A DNA stretch of 64,000 nt from Aphrocallistes beatrix. Taxonomy: Eukaryota > Porifera > Hexactinellida > Sceptrulophora > Aphrocallistidae. Both the position numbers and the translations under genes were made by a program. Under the pieces are notes generated by a model. It was not told where the DNA came from. It did not search any database and was given only the letters and a program-made list of their open reading frames with translations. This document shows positions 42,241 to 51,869 of the stretch, piece by piece. The number at the start of each line of letters is the position of its first letter. Positions within the stretch are counted from its first letter, which is position 1. The DNA lies in NCBI GenBank assembly GCA_963281255.1, contig OY725503.1, forward strand, positions 2,976,001-3,040,000, read 5' to 3'.

Positions 42241-42560
42241 CAGTTGCCAAAAAACGTAGGGAGATTGCAATCCTTTCACCAGGACTAATTGATTCCCTCA
42301 TTACAGTGTTTTGCCTTTGTATTATTGGGGCGACCATATTGTGCAATAATTCGAAGGTAGAAGAATCAATCCTTACAAAATTTCTGTAACCTGAAACATC
42401 AATCGTAGATAATTCTTTCATCAATTGATGATATGCACCTTGTGCATTACGATTTTTGAGCCATTCTTTCATCCATATTCTCCGTTTTCCTCTGCTTGCT
42501 TTTCTTGATTGCTTTCTCAAAAGGGCGAGGGCAATGACAGGTACGACAATACGTCTTTTA
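42241..42560 (-). CDS. Harbinger transposase, exon 1 (N-terminal, start uncertain)
   Basis: Minus-strand frame with RKASRGKRRIWMKEWLKN, AYHQLMKEL and FVRIDSSTFELLHNMVAPII, ending LRFLATG/GTAAGT at 42241, phase 1. This is the N-terminal helix-turn-helix region of a PIF/Harbinger transposase. In this frame the first ATG is at 42472-42470, inside the conserved block. An ATG at 42564-42562 is in another frame. The true start therefore needs either a missed upstream exon or a small indel. Confidence 0.75.
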
Positions 42561-42849
42561 CCATTATGTAAAAATGCAGAATAAATTTGATGTAAATAGT
42601 TCAATTTAAACAAAAGATTCCACAAATAGGTATATAGAATCAAAATTAATAAAAAAGCACAAAATTCAGGCAACAATATTGCATGCAACTATGCTCCACG
42701 AAAAATTGTTGCAAGCAACTTGTTGCATCGTGTGAGTTAAAATGTTGCATGCAACAATGCTCCTCGAAAATTGTTGCATGCAACATTGTTGCATCGTGTG
42801 AGTTGAAAGGCAACATTTGCATGCAACAAAGCATCGTGTATGGTGGGCT

Positions 42850-43203
42850 TAACATATATCTATACAAGCGCGCTTTGCTTGCTTGCGCTGCGCTGCTGGC
42901 GGACACTGTTTCCGCCAGAGGCTCCCTTCTTATATCATATGTGGGGTATATTAATATGCACATCCTATTAAAATTTCAGCCTTCTATCACTTAAAATGGC
43001 TGAGTAATGGTCGAAAAATTTAAATTTCTAATTATAAAAAAGGTGACAATGACGTCATAGTTCCATGTTGAGTCGACATTTTCGTTTGAGCTCAAAACTT
43101 ACTGGATCCATAGCCAAAAAACTTCCACATGCCTAAAATCAGATTTCTGGGCCAGACAGTTTTTTCAATCAATTCGTTACAGATATATATATATATATAT
43201 ATA
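42850..43203 (-). repeat. Family A repeat right of the Harbinger insertion
   Basis: Begins ACATATATCTATACAAGCGC. A new family A copy (about 42864-43203) runs from GCGCGCTTTGCTTGCTTGC to CAATTCGTTACAGATATATA. The ACATATATC next to the junction is the rest of the copy split at 39550. Confidence 0.7.
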
Positions 43204-43225
43204 CACAGCGTTCTATATACTAAGG

Positions 43226-43474
43226 CAAGGGTGCTCAAACGGTGGCCCGCGAGACCATTCGCTGTGGCCCGCGGATAATTCGCTTGTTTTCATTATTCAT
43301 ATATATACAGTAGATTGACGTGCTTCAATCGTCAGATAATAATTGTTTTTTCTAAACACCATATAGAAATAATTATAGATACTCTACAAATGTATAGCTT
43401 GAAAATTGATTAAACTAAAGCCAGAGGCGATCTATGATTTGTGGCCCGTAGATTTAAAAGTTTGAGCACTCCTG
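43226..43474. repeat. hAT-like MITE with exact 8 bp duplication
   Basis: The 249 bp element has ends CAAGGGTGCTCAAACGGTGG and AAAGTTTGAGCACTCCTG, flanked by TACTAAGG (43218-43225 and 43475-43482). It inserted in the dispersed CTATATACTAAGGCAATGGC repeat. Confidence 0.9.
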
Positions 43475-43573
43475 TACTAAGGCAATGGCAGTCACCAAAA
43501 AACTAGAACCATGGATTGGTTAAATATTTCAATCCTAAAACCGCTAATTATACAACTGTTATTATCAACTATA

Positions 43574-44455
43574 CACTGCCTGGACAAAAGTATTCGTACA
43601 CCCCATTATTCCACATACAAATAGTTATAATACTGATTTATTTAGCGAGTCAAGGTGTTTAATTGGTAAGAGATGCACTTAATTTGACTTGAATTGAAAT
43701 TCGAATTCTCCACACAGGGCTGGGGTTGGTTAACCGATATTCAGGGTCGGTTATTTTGGTTTCCTACAGGACGGTTAACCAGTTAACCGGTTAACCGATG
43801 TAAATATTAATTAGTATAAAAATGGATTTGTTGACTAATATTTAACCTGATATTGAAAGATTTACAATTTTCAGTGGTCTCGAAATATACTATTTGGTTA
43901 GAAAAATAGAAATAATATTGTAATATCAAAATTTTAGAAGTAATATTCATGAATCTCCATCGAAAAACAATGAAATTAGTCTAAATATTATATAAAATAA
44001 AGCAGATCGGCTAACCGATCCAAGATTTTCTTTACAGTTAACCGTGATTGACGGCGGTTAGCCGGTTAACCGGTTAACCGAATCCAGCCTTGCTCCACAT
44101 TTAATTGAAATTCGAATTCTCCACGTTCAAATTGCCCACTTTACGTATAAGTTTTCAACTTAATTACTCTTCTTCAAGATTAAGTATTTTCAGCATTTGG
44201 TTTCCTATGCCACATGTCGTGAGTGATCACCATTGTATATGATGGCATTGGTGGTATGAGGTGGCACAGTTTGAAAAATTTTAATCTTGTGAGAGTGTAA
44301 ACAAGTTAAAAGATTAAAAAGTGAGTAATTCGAATTTGAAGTTAAATTAAGCGTGTCTCTTACCAATTAAATACCTTGACTCGCTAAATAAATCAGTATT
44401 ATAACTATTTGTATGGGGAATTATGGGGTGTACGAATACTTTTGTTCAGGCAGTG
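43574..44455. repeat. Foldback MITE with Tc1-type ends, carrying a nested MITE
   Basis: The ends are CACTGCCTGGACAAAAGTAT and the complement-type ATACTTTTGTTCAGGCAGTG, flanked by TA. The arms match over more than 150 bp. It is interrupted by the hAT MITE at 43715-44092. Confidence 0.85.
43715..44092. repeat. hAT-like MITE, TTGGTTAACCG family, copy 2
   Basis: The 378 bp element matches 13920-14280, ends CAGGGCTGG and CCAGCCTTG, with CTCCACA repeated at 43708-43714 and 44093-44099. Confidence 0.85.
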
Positions 44456-44651
44456 TATAACTATCTCACATTTTGAGTTCATTGTTGTTTAAATATTCAT
44501 TTTGAAAATATTATGTAATCACAATATTTATATTTACTTCACATACAACATTAGTGTATTACAGTAATGTATTATTTTTGCTGCATGTTATTTTAATTAC
44601 TCATTTATAATACTTCACTTGACAACACTAACTGCATAAATTTTTATTTAG

Positions 44652-44807
44652 ACGATGTCTTATGTCGCGCCTGACTCTACTTCCAATTACAGACGAGTAG
44701 AACACTTCATCAAGTTTTTCAATTTCCCAAAAGATGGTGCTCTTCGTGAAAATGTATCGAGCCAGTCCAAGGCCTGTGAATACTGCCAAAACAACAAGAT
44801 TCCAATG
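44652..44807 (+). pseudogene. Putative exon 1 of zinc-finger/USP-like gene
   Basis: The acceptor-like TTTATTTAG is followed by an ATG at 44655 and 51 codons, including HFIKFFNFPKDGALREN and a Cys pair in KACEYCQNNKIPM, then the donor GTGAGT at 44808 (phase 0). The Cys pair could start a BED-type finger completed by His residues of the next exon (HVPLHLAKKY near 47350). The link to the downstream exons is inferred, since a family A repeat lies directly before the next exon and phases do not join as they stand. Confidence 0.45.
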
Positions 44808-45127
44808 GTGAGTTATTTCTTAAGTAATGTAACTATTCTAGGATCATGTATCTACATACTCAAGTTGAGTAGAAACAATTGACTGAATTTAAAATACTCA
44901 GGAAAAGTATTTCCCCAAATTTAGTGAATGCAATCCTCGTTACCACAAAAACGTGGGCATAAGAACCTTATTTAATTTAGATAAATGCAATTTATTTCAA
45001 CGTACCCCAAATTAACATCGAAAACCTGCTGGCTATCAGCTTTGAAAGTCAAAATGTAAATTTAGCCCTTAAGGTTTCCCATGAGTCAACTTCAGGCGGA
45101 AAATTTGCTTATAACATAATAGACCTA

Positions 45128-45869
45128 CAGGGTGGCTTTTAAGTTCTTTCCCAAGCTTTAAAAGGTATAAAATTTCTTATACTCAAACAATCTTAGTTAT
45201 TATGGTCTTTAGAGATTGTAATTCAAATATTCTCAATGATTTTAAAAGATTTTTCGAGTCTAAGACCTATAACTGTGTTTTGTATGGTGAGTTTTGTAGA
45301 GAAAATATGTGTCCTGGCGCGCAGCGAAATTCGAGAATCAGGGTCACTGCTTCTGTAAAAAATTTAGCACCAGATACCTTTCATTCACCAAGGAAATATT
45401 TCACAAATCCATTGGATTCATTATCAGAAACGAGATAAATTATTATTTCACGTATTCAAATTAGCTATATTTTGCAAAATCACCCAAAATGGCACTTTTT
45501 TTCACATCACCAAAATCTGATCCAAATGGTTCTCAATATATACTGATCTAAACATCCTATATTTCTAAAAATTTAGAGTGTTCGAGGAAAATGTGAGAGT
45601 TAATTTGTCCTAGAATTTGAAGACTCTAGAAATATAATTTGAAATGCAGTGGGCCCTGATTCTCGAATTTCGCTCCGCGCCAGGACACATATTTTCTTCA
45701 CAAAACTCACCATACTAAACACAGTTATAGGTCTTAGACTCGAAAAATCTTTCAAAATTATTAAGAATATTTGAATTACAATCTCTAAAGACCATAATAA
45801 CTAAGATTGTTTGAGTGTAATAAATTTTATACCTAATCAAGCTTGGGAAAGAACTTAAAAGCCACCCTG
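45128..45869. repeat. Foldback element with TA duplication
   Basis: The 742 bp palindrome has ends CAGGGTGGCTTTTAAGTTCT and AGAACTTAAAAGCCACCCTG, flanked by TA. The axis is near 45500. It lies in the putative first intron of the zinc-finger/USP-like gene. A reading frame in the left arm is incidental, since its mirror occurs in the right arm. Confidence 0.9.
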
Positions 45870-46072
45870 TATATATAATGCACTAGTATTGAAAGAATAG
45901 TGAGAATAGTAAACTTGCTAAATTCAAGAACTAATTTAATATATTCTTTGCTTATTTAGTCGACTTCACAAGCTCTAGAAGTCCAGAATAAGTGACTATA
46001 TCCTATTGGAAGGCCAGAGTGTGTGATTGTTCCTTATTACTTTGTAGAAGTATATTGTTTCCTTATGGTGCC

Positions 46073-46200
46073 TCAAGTCTCAAGTCTCAAGTCAAGTCAA
46101 GTCTGTCTCTCAAGCTAAATCAAGTCTCTCTCAAGCTAAGTCAAGTCTGTCTCTCATGCTAAATCAAGTCTGTCTCTCAAGCTAAGTCAAGTCTCAATAT
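46073..46200. repeat. Minisatellite of CAAGTCT-type units
   Basis: CTCAAGTCT and GTCTGTCTCTCAAGCTAA units of about 30 bp are repeated at least four times with small differences (AAGCTAAAT and AAGCTAAGT alternate). No gene overlaps. Confidence 0.8.
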
Positions 46201-46487
46201 TGTGTTTAGCTATTCTTTTGATATTTTGTATGTATTAAGTATTAATTAATTCAACTATGTTCATTAAATACCTAATAATATTACTCATTTCAATTGTTCT
46301 GATATAATAGTTAGTTTGTCAGGGTGGGTGAATGCGTAAATTAATGGAAAACTGAAATATCTACAATATAAAAGTTATTGGTTTTGAAGTATTAAACCAA
46401 TCCATGGTACTAGATTTTGGTGACTGCCATTGCCTTAGTATATAGAATGCTATGATATACATTAATCGAGTTTTTATAGTAAGGATC

Positions 46488-46943
46488 AGGGCAGTATTCG
46501 TACACCCTATAATTCCACATACAAATAGTTATAATACTGATTTATTTAGCGAGTCAATGTATTTAATTGGTAAGAGATACGCTTAATTTGACTTCAAATT
46601 CGAATTCTCCACATTCAAATAACTCACTTTTTAGTTTTTAACTCAGTTACTCTTCTTCAAGATTAACTATTTTCAGCATTTGCTTTCCTATGCCACATGT
46701 CGCGAAGAATCACCATTGTATATGATGGCATTGGTGGTATGAGGTGGCGCAGTTTGAAAAGTTTTAACCTTATGGGAGTGTAAACAAGTTGAAAGATTAA
46801 TAAGTGAGTAATTCGAATATGGAGAATTCGAATTTGAAGTTAAATTAAGCGTATCTCTTACCAATTAAATACCTTGACTCGCTAAATAAATCAGTATTAT
46901 AACTCTTTGTATGGGGTGTACGAATACTTTTGTTCAGGCAGTG
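46488..46943. repeat. Foldback MITE with Tc1-type ends, left end truncated
   Basis: The right end is ATACTTTTGTTCAGGCAGTG before TATATA. The left starts AGTATTCGTACACCC without the outer CACTGCCTGGAC. The arms match the element at 43574-44455. Confidence 0.8.
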
Positions 46944-46974
46944 TATATATACATTAAAACAAGTTTGAATAGTA

Positions 46975-47305
46975 ACAAGCGCGCTTCGCTTGCTTGCGCT
47001 GCGCGGCTGGCGGACACTTTGTGTCCGCCAGAGGCGTCCTGCGGGCGCATGTGGTTTACCATTGATTAATTTTATGGGAGATAACATCTCTAAATACGTC
47101 TGTCCTACTGAGATAATCGATATCGCACGAAAAAACACCGAATTTGTCAATTTTTAAAAATTTGATCCGTAATGATGACTCATAACAGAGTGATGAGTCA
47201 TCATTTTTTGATAATAGTTGCGTCATATGTGAGATATATTAATATACATATTCTATTAAAATTTCAGTCTTCTATCTCCTAGTATGGCTGAGTTATATTC
47301 AAAAA
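46975..47305 (-). repeat. Family A repeat directly before an exon
   Basis: From CAAGCGCGCTTCGCTTGC to GGCTGAGTTATATTC. It is truncated where coding sequence of the USP-like gene begins, so it may have removed a splice acceptor. Confidence 0.75.
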
Positions 47306-47309
47306 ACTG

Positions 47310-49239
47310 GCCATATTGTTGTTTCCAAAGATGCGAAAAAATCAAACATGTCCCACTCCATCTTGCTAAAAAGTATATGCAACGCAATACTCAGGTATAA
47401 ATTTATAATTAAACTTCTTACTTTTGGTTTGTGTATGAATTTCTTATTAATGGATCCCGAAAATGTAAATAATTTTATCACTGAAATTATATGCACTTAA
47501 CTTTTAGACACAAAAAACTAAAGATTCAGCAACGACGACAGTCAAAACTATCAAAAGAAAGTCAACTACTGAACCTTTAACATGTCCTAAGGTGGTTGTT
47601 AAATTATAATACTTTGATGTGACTTAGTAAGGATTTTATTGTCACCATCTTTCATCTAGGTACAATCTCAAACAATGTTTTCCTACTCTAATTCAAACGA
47701 AGAGGAATTAGTCAACTGCTACTACCCTAGTTCTAGTAGAGCATGTAAGTGAACATCTCATGTTATTAGTACTACAATTTTAATTCTAATAACATTACAA
47801 ATACTTTTAAAATACAAAATATTAGATAAAATGGAATGCCTAATTGTAGCATTATTTCTGATTTGGGTGACATTCATCCTCCGTATATCAGGTTCTTTAT
47901 TTAATCTCGGTTTAGGATTCCTTTACGTATTAAGTCTTTTTTTAAAATATAGTAATAATATCGTTCCTGCATTTTATTGGCTACTTTTAACAGGTGGAGA
48001 TGAAAATATACTTGTATGTCCTGCGCTACCTACTTCAGAAGTATTGCAGGATGTTTTAGCTAGCATCAAGCCTAAAATGCTAAATGCACTTCATGAAAAG
48101 TCGTTTTTGCCTAACTTACATAGAGAGCTGGATGAGAAATCGAAGTACATGCGTTTAACGACATCATTTCCTACCATCCGAGTACTTGCATTCCTTACGC
48201 ATTCAAAGAAGAAGTAGCTAACCAAGTTAACCAGTGGTATACAGAATATCTCGATCTTAACCAAATGGGAACAGATGACTTTTCAACCTGAGACTACCCA
48301 TTAACAGTACTTTTACCTGTTGCCCTTGAATGCATTAGAAATTCCGAAACCATAGAAATCGAATCCGCTAGTGTACCAACGTTGTCCAATCGTAACCATC
48401 TAGCATCTGATGTCGGGAGTAATTTTCACAACACAATTTTCGGACTTGAGACTTTATGTCCAATTTGGAATGGAGAAGTTGGTGGAATTATACACGTAAA
48501 TACTTGTTCAATAGACAATATGATTTCTTTACTCAGTCTACATCAAATTACGATTCAGAAGGCTAATGAAATGGCAGCAAACCCACAAAATTCAGATGCT
48601 ATAAAAATTTTCTCATTAATTCGCAATCTAAAGTTCGACGAACTTCGTGACTCAATCGCTAAATTAACCGCTATTTCAATCTCATATGATCTTATTGTGC
48701 GGACATACGACTTTTTCAGTACTGAATCCTAATTTATTTATACAACTACTTCGCGAATTTAATATTTGCAACGATGTATATTACTCTATACTTCAATGTT
48801 TTGGCTGCTGTAGTGATTTTACTATTACAGTTCAGCTTGGGAGCATCACCTATGTCGCAAGCAATTTACAAACCTGTGTAAAAAATGTCTGGCAACTGAT
48901 ACGAATATCGAACTACTCAGAGGTCACTTTCAAGCGACACCACCTTTACTTGTAGTCGAACTTGGCCATCTACCCGAGCTTAAATGTCAGCTGGTGCCTA
49001 ACGATCTCGACGAATCTATCTACATCACGAATCATAGCAAAACACTTTACTACAAACTTGCGGGTTATACTCTATTAAACACCAGCCACTTCTTCCTGCT
49101 GATAAACATTGACAATGTTTGGTATAAATATAATGACATGATGACACCTAAACTTGTTGAATGGGGAAAACATTGTTCTTTAGGGAAGTTGAATTCTGCA
49201 TCTAACATATTACAGGAAGAAAAAAAGAATTTGTAGTTA
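47310..49239 (+). pseudogene. Zinc-finger/USP-like cysteine protease gene, exons 2 to 5, decayed
   Basis: Exon-like blocks are: CEKIKHVPLHLAKKYMQ to CAG/GTATAA (47398); 47508-47591 (28 codons); 47660-47744 (phase 1); and 47994 on. Phases agree from the second to the last. The last block carries FGLETLCPIWNGEVGG and VNTCSIDNMISLLSL, matching the NTC Cys box of ubiquitin-specific proteases. CFGCCSDF and PPLLVVELGHLPEL follow, the latter typical of the USP core, then YYKLAGYTLLNTSHFF and VWYKYNDM, the His box. Frameshifts near 48180, 48700 and 48890 and a TGA near 48290 break it. The domain would cleave ubiquitin-like conjugates; here it is a relic. The host or transposon origin is unknown. Confidence 0.6.
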
Positions 49240-49775
49240 TTCCCAGCAGACATCGTTAGATTTTAATGGTCATAAGTTAGTTTTGGTGATGATATCATAT
49301 TATCATGCCCTTAATTTTGTTGATTAATTAATGCTAGTATTGATCTTATTTTTTTATTTTTGAGAGTGAATTTAATACAATAATTAGCGTGTCACGAATG
49401 TATTTAGTCAAATTAAATTTGGTCCCCGAATTCGTACAAACATGATTTTTAGTTACTCTTGAGGTTCACAAGAGTGTCGTAAGCGAATTTTAATGTATTC
49501 AACATGATAATTTTCTAACTACGTAGTAGTAGTAACTGTCATCGAAATGTGTTCACATTTGAAGCATAAATGTGTAGAGGTAAGTACTATGAAGATAAGC
49601 ATCTGATGATTCATGATGCTAGTGTGATTTGCCAGGTCAAGAATGAGTATTCAGTATAAGGGGATCATTTTTCTATGGGGGTCATTTTTCTATGCTGATG
49701 CATAGGAAAATGACCCCACTGGAGTATCCATGGTCTCTCTATTATGGGGGGTCATAATTCTATGGGGTCAAAAAT
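49240..49775. other. Gene-free stretch with inverted TCTATGG motifs
   Basis: Around 49660-49780, GGTCATTTTTCTATG and ATAGGAAAATGACCCC form a hairpin next to two further TCATAATTCTATGGGG-like repeats. This may be a short non-coding element. No gene is seen. Confidence 0.4.
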
Positions 49776-50380
49776 CTATGCAACAGTGCCCTCTTGGTTT
49801 TCTAGTGCAATTTCACTCAATTCTTGCCTCTTCTTTAGCGTTGTTTCGAGATACTGTCTGGATGACCCTGTAATTTTTGTTGGAGCATTACCACTGCTCA
49901 TGAGCATATCGATTGGTGATCTCGGCTGACGACCAAACGCCAACATGTGTGGAGATATTTTACTCGACGCGTTGTCCAGATTATTGCAGTAGAAAGTAAT
50001 CTCTTGCATCATCAACGGACAGGAACCCTTTTCTAGGTGGCATTCCAGCATCAAGCAACGTATCACTTGTTTGACGAAGTCGATGCGTCTTTCGGCCATC
50101 CCATCGGACTGCGGGTGTTACGGTGTGGTGTGACGTTTTAATATTTAAGTCGTGGCACAGTTCGTGCACCGCTAACCGATCCACATTCTTCCCCTGATCT
50201 GTGAGCATAATATTTGGTACGCCATATCCACGATAGACCCATCTTTCCATGAATGCTTTAACGATGGACGTGGCGGTCTGGTCTTTCAATGGGATTGCTT
50301 CGACGTAATGTGAAAAGAGATCAACTATTAGTAAGAGGTATCTGTAGCCGCCATTGCCCAGTGTCGTATTCAGTAGGTTA
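49776..50380 (-). pseudogene. Ty3/Gypsy-type integrase fragment
   Basis: The minus-strand frame reads GYRYLLLIVDLFSHYVEAIP (first Asp), GVPNIMLTDQGKN (second Asp), then, after a shift near 50100, MAERRIDFVKQVIRC (the Glu block) and ISPHMLAFGRQPRSP. This is the core and C-terminal part of an LTR-retrotransposon integrase. The upstream part joins a different integrase at about 50380. No gag, protease, reverse transcriptase or LTR is seen nearby, so it is an isolated relic. Confidence 0.85.
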
Positions 50381-50560
50381 TTAATAAATTCACCTCCGTT
50401 ATCTGCCTGTAAGATATGAGGTGCTCCATGTTCACATAATATGGAGATCAAGTGTTCGCATACCTCCAGCTGACTTCGTTTTAAGCGCTCTCACCACACT
50501 AAACTTGCTAAAGCAGTCTTGGTCATCTGCAGGTCTAGGTCTATCTAATCAATCTTCTCT
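50381..50560 (-). pseudogene. KRBA2/Ginger-like integrase fragment
   Basis: Minus-strand frames give FSKFSVVRALKTKSA and, one base out of frame, VCEHLISILCEHGAPHILQ and ADNGGEFINN. This matches the central part of the integrase domain in KRBA2/SCAND3-like and Ginger-type proteins (typically LQSDNGREF). It contains the second catalytic Asp (ADNGGEF) of its own family. It abuts the Gypsy-type integrase in frame, giving a chimeric reading. Confidence 0.7.
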
Positions 50561-50995
50561 TAACTCTTCCATATCACCAGTTCCGTGCTCTTCCATAGCC
50601 TCGTCTTCCTCGCCGACTTGTTCAGCTGCTTTTTCAGTATGTATGACAATTGGGAGTTCCAATTCACACTTAAATATGAAAGACAATTAAGAAGATTGAT
50701 AGGCTTGGCATTTTCCGAACACCAGGTATTCTGGAAACTTTCTTCACTGTATCGTCACCCTGGGGAATATCGAGGTGAAGTAATATATCCTCGTCATGGA
50801 AATGTCTAGCATAGATGAAGACTCGCTAATTTCCATGCATCATCTCTATAGATCAAATTCGCCATTCATCTTGCTTTTCCTTGGACCAGTGATTCAACAT
50901 TTCGAACACTGGAACGTAATCAGTGCAATCATAATTGGATCAGCAGTTGGCTACACAACACCTATTTGGCAAGGAAGAGAGTTATGATGTATTTC
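50560..50995. other. Stretch without recognised gene
   Basis: The + frame at 50796-50987 includes a hydrophobic segment (SPFILLFLGPVIQHFEHW), but there is no family match, no clear splice context and no homologue elsewhere in the window. I leave it unassigned. Confidence 0.35.
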
Positions 50996-51327
50996 ATTTT
51001 TAAGTTTAAATTTTTAAATTTTCACACAATGAGTTAGCAGTGACACATCAAATTTAGGACTCAGTTTTTGGTTAATATCTCATGAAATATTTATGATAGA
51101 AACTTTTCCTTCAAACTACGTTTATTTCAGCTTTGGTGTATTTTGTATTTCAAATTAGAATATTAATTTTTTAACGAATTATTAATATTTTAATTTTAAT
51201 TTTATAATCTCATGTGATATCACCGGGATGGAATCTATCAATTATATCTTCTTTTAATCACACCAGATCATATTTTGATTGCTGAATTCGTGTCTAGCAC
51301 TAAATTTCCAGCAATTTGATATATATA

Positions 51328-51805
51328 CAGTACCCAGACAAAAGTATTTGCACACTTCATTATCTCACGTTGATTTAATATGAAAATGGGTCTATTTATG
51401 AAGATTAAAACTCCGAAACGGTAAGTGATACAACTAATCGGGTTTCAGATTCGAAATCTTCGCATTCGAATTAGTCATTGTAGGATATTTCTAATAAATT
51501 GTTCAACCCAATGAGTAAAATTATCAACCTGTGACACAAGAGGTAGTACATCACCATAATGTATAGTGATAAAAAGGGACATATGTGGCACAAGGTGGCA
51601 GTGATTGATAATTTGAAAACATTGGGAATTAATCATTGATTAGAAATATCCTACAATAACTAATTCGAATGCGAAGATTTCGAATCTGAAACCCGATTAG
51701 TTGTATCATTTACCGTTTCGGAGTTTTAATCTTCATAAATAGACCCATTTAGTATTAAATCAACGTGAGATAATGAAGTGTGCAAATACTTTTGTCTGGG
51801 TACTG
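51328..51805. repeat. Foldback MITE with Tc1-type ends
   Basis: This 478 bp palindrome has ends CAGTACCCAGACAAAAGTAT and its near-perfect complement, flanked by TA (51326-51327 and 51806-51807). Confidence 0.9.
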
Positions 51806-51869
51806 TATATTGACCATATTTGGAGAATTGTTTTGGTTGCCCGTTCCTAGCAACGGCCAGGAATGTTAA

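Larger units (their letters stand above)
39551..42848. mobile_element. PIF/Harbinger element with both genes
   Basis: The ends are AGCCCACCATACACGATGC and GCATCGTGTATGGTGGGC, flanked by TTA (39548-39550 and 42849-42851). The exact end base is ambiguous because both junctions read TTAA. It is about 3.3 kb. Inside are a MADF-BESS protein gene on + (40086-41908) and a DDE transposase gene on - (40608-42560 or so). These are the two genes expected of an autonomous PIF/Harbinger element. Both subterminal zones are packed with GCATGCAAC and GTTGCATCGTGT motifs. No frame lesion is seen in the recognised exons. Confidence 0.9.

Noticed and set aside
42562..42688. N-terminal extension of the Harbinger transposase frame (hydrophobic CAFLLILILYTYLWNL)
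   Set aside because: It begins at a TTG within the terminal repeat and does not resemble Harbinger N-termini; probably untranslated.
43650..43690. AATTGGTAAGAGATGCACTT resembles part of a tRNA D-arm
   Set aside because: It is in the arm of a Tc1-end foldback and no cloverleaf can be completed.
45202..45438. A 78-codon frame (RDCNSNILNDFKRF) in the foldback at 45 kb
   Set aside because: The same sequence recurs in reverse complement in the opposite arm, so it is palindrome sequence, not a gene.
46073..46200. Possible CRISPR-like repeat array
   Set aside because: Units are contiguous without unique spacers; it is a minisatellite in a eukaryotic genome.
50796..50987. A 63-codon frame with a hydrophobic segment
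   Set aside because: No relative, no splice context and no codon pattern support; short AT-rich frames of this size are expected by chance.
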